5,869 bases of DNA from a bacterium Ga0077546 (lineage in GTDB: Bacteria; Cyanobacteriota; Vampirovibrionia; Obscuribacterales; Obscuribacteraceae): assembly GCA_001464165.1 (NCBI GenBank), contig LNEX01000539.1, positions 1 to 5,869 on the forward strand, in the 5' to 3' direction. Below are positions 1-5,156 of the stretch, piece by piece. The notes under the pieces were generated by a model. That model searched no databases. It worked only from the letters and a program-made list of their open reading frames with translations, and was not told the DNA's origin. Position 1 is the first letter of the stretch; each line of letters opens with the position of its first letter. A program made the position numbers and the translations under genes.

Positions 1-785
1 AGACGACGAGCCATAAGAAAAGACTCTTTGTCAGATACACGTTCGAAATGATCGACAATTTTCAAATCGGCATTGCGTGGAATGAAGTCTTCACCAATAC
101 CTTCAACCTTGTAAGATCCTGGTGTGTCACCAGAATAAATAGATCCTTCTGGGTCGGCGCCAATAATTTTGATATTAGGATTTTTTTCTTTCAAATATCT
201 AGCAGTACCAGAAATGGTGCCTCCTGTGCCTGCGCCTGCCACCAAGCAAGTGATTTTGCCTGAAGTCTGTTCCCAAATTTCGGGCCCAGTAGTCTCATAG
301 TGCGCATCGGGATTATTAGGATTAGCAAACTGGTTAGGCTGGAAGGACCCAGGAATTTCCATAGTGAGGCGATTGGCGACAGAGTAATAGCTCTCTGGCG
401 AGCTGGCCGAAACAGTTGAAGGAACCATTACTACTTCGGCACCGTAGGCCTTAAGTAAGTTGATCTTTTCGGGGGCGACCTTGTCAGGACAAATCAAAAT
501 GCATTTATAGCCTTTGACTGCGGCAATTTGGGCCAGAGCCGCGCCGGTATTGCCAGAGGTCGGCTCAATGATTGTGCCGCCCGGTTTGAGCAAGCCAGCC
601 TTTTCGGCTTCCTCAATCATTTTCAAAGAGGGTCTATCCTTGATCGATCCTCCCGGATTAAAAACTTCAAGCTTGGCCAAAATTGTTGGCTTCAAGCCCA
701 GAGTCACCTTGTTAAGCTTAACAAGAGGAGTTTGACCTATAGTTTCCAGGATGTTCTCGCAGTACTTCACAAGGAAGTCCTCCAT
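1..785 (-). CDS. Cystathionine beta-synthase, PLP-dependent (partial, C-terminus outside window)
   Basis: Read on the minus strand from ATG at 785-783, the frame stays open for 261 codons to the window edge, so only the N-terminal catalytic part is visible. It is a fold-type II PLP enzyme. The internal-aldimine lysine is K49 in NPGGSIKDR (43-51), the phosphate/substrate loop is TSGNTG (76-81), and the PLP-phosphate glycine loop is GTGGT (186-190). DPEGS followed by EGIGEDFIP (228-236) matches cystathionine beta-synthases better than O-acetylserine sulfhydrylases, so I infer condensation of serine with homocysteine to cystathionine in the cytoplasm. No N-terminal heme-binding extension is present, as is usual for bacterial enzymes. 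Whether a C-terminal Bateman (CBS-pair) domain follows cannot be seen. No good Shine-Dalgarno precedes the ATG, although a TATAAT box lies about 30 bp upstream. A cysteine synthase remains the alternative. Confidence 0.9.
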   Translation of the reverse strand, partial: MEDFLVKYCENILETIGQTPLVKLNKVTLGLKPTILAKLEVFNPGGSIKDRPSLKMIEEAEKAGLLKPGGTIIEPTSGNTGAALAQIAAVKGYKCILICPDKVAPEKINLLKAYGAEVVMVPSTVSASSPESYYSVANRLTMEIPGSFQPNQFANPNNPDAHYETTGPEIWEQTSGKITCLVAGAGTGGTISGTARYLKEKNPNIKIIGADPEGSIYSGDTPGSYKVEGIGEDFIPRNADLKIVDHFERVSDKESFLMARR

Positions 786-814
786 TACAATATGTATGAG
801 AAAGAATAGGTTTA

Positions 815-820
815 ATTATA
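815..820 (-). promoter_or_regulatory. Candidate -10 box (TATAAT) for the cystathionine beta-synthase gene
   Basis: The plus-strand bases ATTATA at 815-820 read as a perfect TATAAT on the minus strand, 29 bp upstream of the synthase ATG. Transcription would start near 808 and give a leader of about 22 nt. The -35 region is poor: the best candidate is TCTTTG on the minus strand at 842-837 with a 16-bp spacer, which lies inside the mutase coding region. For the mutase direction, TACAAT at 786-791 is a possible -10, also without a convincing -35. With only 40 bp between the two ATGs, the promoters must overlap each other or the genes. Confidence 0.35.
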
Positions 821-825
821 CGGCG

Positions 826-2385
826 ATGACAGACAACAAAGACTGCTACAAACCTGAAGATCTATCAGATTTTGATTGGAAAAAGGACCTCGGGGCGCCT
901 GGAGCCTACCCCTTCACCCGTGGAATCTACCCAGATATGTACCGATCGCGCAAATGGACAATGCGTCAGTATGCGGGTTTCGGTAATGCTGACGAGACGA
1001 ATAAAAGATTTAGATATCTCTTAGGTAACGGCCAAACCGGACTTTCTGTCGCCTTTGACTTGCCCACCCAAATGGGCCTTGACTCAGACGATCCCATGGC
1101 CTTAGGCGAAGTTGGCCGCACCGGCGTACCGATTGACACCCTCAAAGACATGGAGCGCCTGTTTGATCAAATAGATCTTGGCAAGGTTTCTACCTCTATG
1201 ACAATTAACGCAACGAGCGCCATTCTCCTTGCCATGTACAGAGCAGTAGGAGTGAAACAAGGGGTTAGTGCCGCCAATTTGTCAGGCACAATTCAAAACG
1301 ACATTCTTAAAGAGTACGAAGCACGCAACACCTATATTTTTCCGCCCAAGGGCTCAATGCGCTTGATCACTGACATCTTTCAATTCTGCGCCAGCGATAT
1401 GCCTAAATGGAATACCATTTCAATATCTGGTTATCACATTCGCGAAGCCGGAGCAACAGCCGTTCAAGAATTGGCTTTCACCTTCGCCAATGCCATTGAG
1501 TACGTGCGAGCAGCTCAGTCTTCGGGCTTAGAAGTTGATAGCTTCGCTGGACAACTGTCATTCTTCTTTGTTGCCCAAATGAACTTCTTTGAGGAAGTGG
1601 CAAAATTTAGAGCAGCCCGGCGCATCTGGGCCAAAATCATGCGAGACCAATTTGGCGCCAAAAGCCCTAAATCACAAACCCTCCGCTTTCATGTGCAAAC
1701 AGCAGGCTCTAGCCTTACCCTACAACAGCCAGACAACAACATTGTTCGCACAACCCTTGAGGCCCTAGCCGCAGCCCTCGGTGGCTGCCAATCTCTGCAT
1801 ACAAATTCTAAAGATGAAGCCATTGCCTTGCCCACAGAAGCTTCAGCCCTGACAGCCTTGCGGACGCAGCAAATTATTGCTTTCGAAACTGGTGTGACCA
1901 ATGTAGCCGACCCCATGGGAGGCTCATACTACATTGAAGATCTCACCAACAAAATTGAATTGGAAGTTGAACAGTATTTGAGGCGCATTGAAGAAATGGG
2001 CGGCGCCATCAAAGCAGTTGAAAGCGGCTACATTCAAAAAGAAATTCAAGATTCGGCCTATGAAGACCACCAAGACATTGATCGCAAGGCTAAATTAGTT
2101 GTCGGAGTCAATTCATTTATAGATGAGCACGAAGAAGAAATAAACGTGCAGCGCATTGATCCGGCCTTAGAAGGCCGCCAAGTGACTGCTCTTCAAGAAC
2201 TGAGAGCAAGCCGCGACCAAGAGAAAGTAGACGCCACCCTGGCTAAGCTGCAATTGGCCGCCAATTCTTCAGACAACCTTATTCCCCTGATTTGCGATGC
2301 CGTGGAATGCTATGCCACAGTTGGCGAAATCAGCAACACCTTAAAAAAATCCTTTGGCAAATTCCGGCCGATGGTGACAATTTAA
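826..2385 (+). CDS. Methylmalonyl-CoA mutase, large (catalytic) subunit without B12-binding domain
   Basis: 519 residues from ATG 826. The protein is the substrate-binding TIM-barrel half of acyl-CoA mutases, which interconvert methylmalonyl-CoA and succinyl-CoA by an adenosylcobalamin radical mechanism. Visible signatures are RQYAGFG (47-53), GLSVAFDLPTQ (72-82), GTIQNDILKEY followed by ARNTYIFPP, SISGYH (199-204) and SLHTNSKDEA (323-332). Y49, R167 and H204 correspond, from memory of the family, to Tyr89, Arg207 and His244 of the Propionibacterium enzyme. Isobutyryl-CoA mutase has Phe and Gln at the first two and 2-hydroxyisobutyryl-CoA mutase has Ile at the first, so a dicarboxylic substrate is favoured; ethylmalonyl-CoA is not excluded. 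The chain ends at GKFRPMVTI, as in stand-alone large subunits, so the DxHxxG cobalamin domain must come from a separate small subunit not seen here. In-frame ATGs at 751 and 796 exist, but 751 lies inside the divergent gene. No start has a good Shine-Dalgarno. Confidence 0.93.
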   Translation: MTDNKDCYKPEDLSDFDWKKDLGAPGAYPFTRGIYPDMYRSRKWTMRQYAGFGNADETNKRFRYLLGNGQTGLSVAFDLPTQMGLDSDDPMALGEVGRTGVPIDTLKDMERLFDQIDLGKVSTSMTINATSAILLAMYRAVGVKQGVSAANLSGTIQNDILKEYEARNTYIFPPKGSMRLITDIFQFCASDMPKWNTISISGYHIREAGATAVQELAFTFANAIEYVRAAQSSGLEVDSFAGQLSFFFVAQMNFFEEVAKFRAARRIWAKIMRDQFGAKSPKSQTLRFHVQTAGSSLTLQQPDNNIVRTTLEALAAALGGCQSLHTNSKDEAIALPTEASALTALRTQQIIAFETGVTNVADPMGGSYYIEDLTNKIELEVEQYLRRIEEMGGAIKAVESGYIQKEIQDSAYEDHQDIDRKAKLVVGVNSFIDEHEEEINVQRIDPALEGRQVTALQELRASRDQEKVDATLAKLQLAANSSDNLIPLICDAVECYATVGEISNTLKKSFGKFRPMVTI

Positions 2386-2428
2386 AGGACAATACGGCCA
2401 GGTAGCCAAGCAGCAAAATTTTGTTTTC

Positions 2429-2458
2429 GATGAAGACATCTTCATCTTTGACGAAGAT
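2429..2458. repeat. Nested inverted repeats
   Basis: GATGAAGA (2429-2436), CA, then TCTTCATC (2439-2446) is a perfect 8-bp inverted repeat. Its right arm is reused: ATCTTCATC (2438-2446) can pair with GACGAAGAT (2450-2458) across a TTT loop with one mismatch. The two pairings are mutually exclusive. No T-run follows, so this does not look like an intrinsic terminator. A dyad operator, or chance in GA/TC-rich sequence, is possible. Confidence 0.5.
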
Positions 2459-2589
2459 ATAGACTGGCTGTGGCGCAGGTCAGAGCTATGAGACTAATTA
2501 TTGGCGAAAAACTACTGGCAGGTAGCCAATCGGCTGGTGTATGCTGCAACCTGGAAGGGCGCGTTGCCAGTAAACGTTGTCAATCTAGC

Positions 2590-2620
2590 AGCCCGATGTC
2601 AAGCTTTGTCATCAAGGGCT
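2590..2620 (+). terminator. Weak candidate terminator hairpin after the mutase gene
   Basis: AGCCC (2590-2594) pairs with GGGCT (2616-2620). The inner arms GATG and CATC pair after a two-base AA bulge, and CAA pairs with TTG around a central GCT loop, about 12 pairs in all with one T-T mismatch. The downstream tail GAGCTCTCTTATT is pyrimidine-rich but has no true T-run, and it lies about 205 bp after the mutase stop. An intrinsic terminator is possible but weak. Confidence 0.22.
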
Positions 2621-2630
2621 GAGCTCTCTT

Positions 2631-2663
2631 ATTGGTTGCTGACAAATATTGGTTGCTAACAAA
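2631..2663 (+). repeat. Two-copy 17-bp tandem repeat just upstream of the SDR gene
   Basis: ATTGGTTGCTGACAAA (2631-2646) is followed after one T by ATTGGTTGCTAACAAA (2648-2663), 15 of 16 bases identical at a 17-bp period. It ends 16 bp before the chosen SDR start. The SDR frame is open through it to an in-frame TTG at 2632, but translation here would be a poorly conserved leader before the Rossmann strand, so I read it as upstream DNA. It could be a pair of direct-repeat protein-binding sites or a replication-slippage duplication. Confidence 0.6.
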
Positions 2664-2679
2664 AAGGTATCTAGGAAGC

Positions 2680-3696
2680 ATGGTTCAAAAGGCTGGCCTA
2701 AAAAAGATATTGGTCACTGGTGGAAGTGGGATGATCGGCCGCGCCATCATATCGAGACTGGTTTCAAGCAATCAGTGCCTAGTCAGAGCGCAGGTTCGAG
2801 ATAGGCTCGATGCCCGCTCTAAAATGGCTAACGGCGTCGATTTAACTGTAGTTGACTTACAAGCCGCCGATTTCACCAGGGTAGGCGATCAAGAAATGCG
2901 CGCCCTGACCAAAGACATAGAGTTTGTCGTGCACGCCGCTGGCCTCGTGCACCAAGAATCTGCCTCTTACCAAGAGTACGAAGTTGTAAATGTACGGGCA
3001 ACCCAGCAATTGGCAGAAGCATGCGTGGCTAACGGCGTACACACCCTTGTATTTCTCAGTACTTCTGCTGTTTACGGCAAAGGCCCCTTCAAAGACATCA
3101 GTGAAGCTGGCCCTTATTCAGCAAAAACGCCCTATGCCGTTTCGAAGATGACCAGTGAAAATTATCTGCAGACTCTAACCCAGAAAATTCCGCGCATCAT
3201 TGTGCTCAGACCATCTATGGTCTTTGGCGAAGGCGATCGTGGCAATATGCTTTCACTCATTCGTCAAATCAAAGAAGAAAAATATGTCCACATTGGCAGC
3301 GGTGCAACACCGAAGAGCCTGATTTACTCAAAAGACTTAGCAGCGGCCGTGCATCTATGCTTGCAAAAAGTGCCAAATGGTTATCATGTCTTCAACGTGG
3401 CTAACCCCACGGCAGTGTCGATGAGAGACCTAGCCGATAACATTGCGGCCACCATGAATATCAATAAGAAATTCAGCTCCGTACCTGAAGGATTACTAAA
3501 AATGGGCCTGAAAGCAGCGCAAGCTTTTATGCCAGGAAAAATCAACGTCACTCCGGAACAGATAGAGAAACTAGCCACAGAAACAACTCTTGCCACCGAC
3601 AGTCTAGTTGCTAGTACTGGTTTTGCTCCAGCCACAAATCTTCAATCAGCAATCAAGGCCGAAGTCGATTGGGCAACAACAAACAAACTTATCTAG
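2680..3696 (+). CDS. NAD(P)-dependent nucleotide-sugar epimerase/dehydratase (extended SDR)
   Basis: 338 residues from ATG 2680, a normal length for an extended short-chain dehydrogenase/reductase. The Rossmann cofactor motif is GGSGMIG (14-20) after the strand KKILVT. It is followed by VHAAG (84-88), the Ser/Thr catalytic cluster STS before AVYG (127-133), the catalytic pair Y152 and K156 in YAVSK, and RPSMVFG (177-183), the substrate-side motif of UDP-sugar epimerases. The second strand ends in RAQVR rather than an acidic residue, so NADP preference is possible. The family remodels UDP- or dTDP-hexoses for polysaccharides, but the substrate cannot be read here. ATG 2680 places the glycine loop at the usual distance from the N-terminus. 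AGGAAG ends one base before it, and AAAAAGG lies 12 bases away, so the start is moderately certain. The last 28 bp overlap the permease start, which suggests one transcript. Confidence 0.87.
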   Translation: MVQKAGLKKILVTGGSGMIGRAIISRLVSSNQCLVRAQVRDRLDARSKMANGVDLTVVDLQAADFTRVGDQEMRALTKDIEFVVHAAGLVHQESASYQEYEVVNVRATQQLAEACVANGVHTLVFLSTSAVYGKGPFKDISEAGPYSAKTPYAVSKMTSENYLQTLTQKIPRIIVLRPSMVFGEGDRGNMLSLIRQIKEEKYVHIGSGATPKSLIYSKDLAAAVHLCLQKVPNGYHVFNVANPTAVSMRDLADNIAATMNINKKFSSVPEGLLKMGLKAAQAFMPGKINVTPEQIEKLATETTLATDSLVASTGFAPATNLQSAIKAEVDWATTNKLI

Positions 3697-4244
3697 ACCA
3701 ATATTTCAAAATCAGTGAGCGTCAGTCTTCTGTTCGCAGCGAATTTTTAGGCGGCCTCACAACATTTTTGACCATGGCTTACATCATCGTAGTCAACCCA
3801 GCTATCCTTGCCTTTGCTGGTATTCCCCAAGGGCCGTCGACTGTAGCTACTATTTTGACAGCTGTGTTTGGCTGCCTAGCCATGGGCCTATATGCCAATA
3901 GACCTCTAGCAGTAGCGCCCTATATGGGAGAAAACGCCTTTATCGCCTTTGGCCTTGCCTCCTTAGGCATCAGCTGGCAACTGCGATTAGGCGCAGTGTT
4001 TGTCAGTGGCTTTGCTTTCCTTACTATGTCGTTGCTAAAAATCAGACCATGGCTAGCCAATTCGATTTCGAACAGCATGAAGCACAGCTTTGCTGCTGGT
4101 ATTGGACTGTTTCTAACACTAATCGGACTCTATGAAACCGGCATAATTGAAAGTGCAGTGCAAGGCATGCCAGCCAAAATCTTGCTATCAGCAGACGGTA
4201 TCACCCTCGAGTACCACTTAAGCTCGGCAATCTGCACGACATAA
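3669..4244 (+). CDS. AzgA-like purine permease, N-terminal fragment
   Basis: 191 residues from a TTG start inside the 3' end of the SDR gene; AAGG sits 10 bases upstream. TTG is chosen because the family begins just before a YFKI/YFKL segment, here about residue 12, and no ATG occurs before LTMAY. Membrane segments are visible at LTTFLTMAYIIVVNPAIL, TVATILTAVFGCLAMGLYA, the re-entrant APYMGENAF region (a substrate-site motif of the family), LRLGAVFVSGFAFLTMSLL and AAGIGLFLTLIGLY. The last residues before the stop, after about DGIT, do not fit the family and are out-of-frame translation beyond the frameshift. The functional fold needs the C-terminal half. Confidence 0.8.
   Translation: MGNNKQTYLDQYFKISERQSSVRSEFLGGLTTFLTMAYIIVVNPAILAFAGIPQGPSTVATILTAVFGCLAMGLYANRPLAVAPYMGENAFIAFGLASLGISWQLRLGAVFVSGFAFLTMSLLKIRPWLANSISNSMKHSFAAGIGLFLTLIGLYETGIIESAVQGMPAKILLSADGITLEYHLSSAICTT
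4203..4213 (+). other. Frameshift site in the permease gene
   Basis: The upstream frame reads a family-like ADGIT up to about 4205, and the downstream frame reads VPLKLGN from 4211. Both frames are open together only between 4151 and 4241, bounded by a TGA at 4148-4150 in the downstream frame and a TAA at 4242-4244 in the upstream frame. One inserted base near 4209-4210 would restore a single frame. There is no homopolymer run here, so a homopolymer miscall is not the obvious cause. Confidence 0.8.
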
Positions 4245-5053
4245 AAGTTATTTTGGCAATAGTTGGAACAGTGCTCACGGCCACTTTACTCGCTCGCAAA
4301 ACGAAAGGTGCCATTCTAATTGGCATAATTGCCACAGCGGCTCTAGGTTTTGCCTTCAATGTGGGCGAGTTACCTAAAGCAATTTTCTCAATGCCATTCC
4401 AAGGCGACCTCAGCTTAGAGCCAATATTTTTAAAACTCGACATCGCCTCGACCTTAAAACTTAGCTTTCTACCAATTTTGCTAACACTATTTCTCATGAG
4501 TTTTCTTGATACTCTGAGCACGATCGTTGGTGTTGGTGCCAATTGCGGCATGGTCGATGAACAGGGCAATTTGACAGACATCGAGAAGCCGATGATTGTT
4601 GATGCTTGTTCTTGTATCTTATCGGCTCTCATTGGCTCATCTACCAGTGGGGCCTTTATCGAGTCGGCAGCAGGTATTAGAGAAGGGGCCAGAACGGGCT
4701 TAGCTTCAGTCTTCACGGCCTTATTTTTCTTTGCTACACTATTTTGCATTCCCCTACTGGCGCCCCTGCAACATCTCAAATACGCCTACGGACCAGCGCT
4801 AATTTGCGTCGGCTTACTGATGCTCGATTCACTTCGAAAAATCGAAGTAGCCGACTTAACAGAAGCGTTTCCATCATTTGCCACCATTGCCATGATGATT
4901 TTTACTTATAGCATTGCCAACGGTTTAACAGCTGGACTAGTGCTATATGCAGTGATCAAAACCCTTTCTGGCAGAGTAAAAGAAGTATCTGCCGGAGCCT
5001 GGATACTAGCTGTTATGTGCATGCTCTACTTCGTCTTTGGTCTGCCGCACTAG
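4211..5053 (+). CDS. AzgA-like purine permease, C-terminal fragment
   Basis: Homology in this frame begins at GTA 4211-4213 with VPLKLGNLHDIKVILA, the family's loop before the next membrane helix. No ATG initiates it; the first possible start is a TTG at 4253, inside the helix. Conserved features are ARKTKGAILIGI, FLPILLTLFLMSFLDTL, the glycine- and serine-rich STSGAFIESAAGIREGART motif characteristic of this permease group, YGPALICVGLLML, IANGLTAGLVLY and a final YFVFGLPH, the usual C-terminus. About six further membrane segments are present. The stop at 5051-5053 is followed within 15 bp by a strong hairpin. Independent translation is unlikely to give a working transporter. Confidence 0.8.
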   Translation, partial: VPLKLGNLHDIKVILAIVGTVLTATLLARKTKGAILIGIIATAALGFAFNVGELPKAIFSMPFQGDLSLEPIFLKLDIASTLKLSFLPILLTLFLMSFLDTLSTIVGVGANCGMVDEQGNLTDIEKPMIVDACSCILSALIGSSTSGAFIESAAGIREGARTGLASVFTALFFFATLFCIPLLAPLQHLKYAYGPALICVGLLMLDSLRKIEVADLTEAFPSFATIAMMIFTYSIANGLTAGLVLYAVIKTLSGRVKEVSAGAWILAVMCMLYFVFGLPH

Positions 5054-5062
5054 AGCAGATTA

Positions 5063-5097
5063 GTCACCGATTGGTCACGACTCCGTCACCAATCGGT
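5063..5097 (+). terminator. Strong hairpin after the permease, with GTCAC motifs at 11-bp spacing
   Basis: ACCGATTGGT (5066-5075) and ACCAATCGGT (5088-5097) are perfect 10-bp inverted arms. After one C-C mismatch, ACG and CGT pair again around an ACTC loop. The pyrimidine-rich tail TTCTCACTCTACTTCT follows, but without a solid T-run, so intrinsic termination of the SDR-permease transcript is plausible and not certain. The same stretch contains GTCAC at 5063, 5074 and 5085, exactly 11 bp apart, plus an inverted GTGAC at 5116-5120. This could instead be a protein-binding site in front of the next gene. Confidence 0.5.
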
Positions 5098-5111
5098 TCT
5101 CACTCTACTTC

Positions 5112-5117
5112 TATAGT
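5112..5117 (+). promoter_or_regulatory. Possible -10 box for the 203-residue gene
   Basis: TATAGT matches the TATAAT consensus at five of six positions and lies 39 bp before the ATG, giving a leader of about 33 nt. No good -35 is seen at 16-18 bp spacing; that position falls in the right arm of the hairpin. TTGACG at 5125-5130 resembles a -35 but has no -10 at the right distance. Weak support only. Confidence 0.25.
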
Positions 5118-5146
5118 GACTGCATTGACGCACTTACTATTTTCTT

Positions 5147-5151
5147 AGGAG
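5147..5151 (+). promoter_or_regulatory. Shine-Dalgarno site AGGAG
   Basis: AGGAG lies five bases before the ATG at 5157-5159. It is the clearest ribosome binding site in the window and fixes the start of the unknown gene. Its quality supports that this frame is translated. Confidence 0.85.
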
Positions 5152-5156
5152 CGCAT

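Larger units (their letters stand above)
2386..2679. other. 294-bp gap with palindromes and repeats, no supportable gene
   Basis: No family-recognisable protein is encoded here. Contents are: an 11-bp direct repeat CAGGTAGCCAA (2399-2409 and 2519-2529); a 10-bp palindrome CAAAATTTTG (2414-2423); an 18-bp palindrome at 2429-2446 nested with a second hairpin ending at 2458; a possible hairpin at 2590-2620; and a 17-bp tandem repeat at 2631-2663. Two short open frames exist. One runs from after a TGA at 2375-2377 to a TGA at 2489-2491, reads as an acidic peptide rich in D, E, F and I, and has no ATG, GTG or TTG start. The other (ATG 2488, stop 2620-2622, 44 residues) overlaps that stop as ATGA and has only a weak AGG upstream. 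Either could be the remnant of a decayed gene, but I cannot establish this. Confidence 0.6.
3669..5053 (+). pseudogene. Purine permease of the AzgA-like NCS2 family, split by a one-base frameshift
   Basis: Two adjacent frames encode successive parts of one inner-membrane nucleobase:cation symporter. The N-terminal part runs from 3669 to the TAA at 4242-4244, and the C-terminal part continues in the next frame to the TAG at 5051-5053. Joined with one added base they give about 461 residues, the expected full length of this family, which imports adenine, hypoxanthine, guanine or xanthine with protons. No segment of the family is missing, the C-terminal part has no ATG start of its own, and no classic slippery heptamer is visible at the junction. 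That favours a single-base deletion (real or a sequencing/assembly error) over programmed frameshifting or a two-subunit transporter. Both halves keep their conserved motifs, so any inactivation would be recent. Confidence 0.85.

Noticed and set aside
48..809. Plus-strand open frames opposite the cystathionine beta-synthase
   Set aside because: The minus strand carries an unbroken enzyme with all PLP motifs; the plus-strand peptides are antisense shadows.
2488..2622. 44-codon frame starting at an ATGA overlap
   Set aside because: It has a weak upstream AGG, no recognisable features, and its end coincides with a hairpin. Not enough to call a gene.
2386..2679. Riboswitch, such as a cobalamin riboswitch linked to the B12-dependent mutase
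   Set aside because: The gap lies downstream of the mutase, not upstream, and I see no B12-box-like core or multi-stem architecture. The 40 bp upstream of the mutase is too short for one.
4203..4213. Programmed -1 frameshifting in the permease
   Set aside because: No X-XXY-YYZ slippery heptamer or downstream pseudoknot is evident, and the family does not use frameshifting to my knowledge.
4201..4779. Long minus-strand open frame of 192 codons opposite the permease
   Set aside because: The plus strand here encodes conserved permease motifs, while the antisense translation is low-complexity in S, K and A and resembles no family. It is a shadow of the coding strand.
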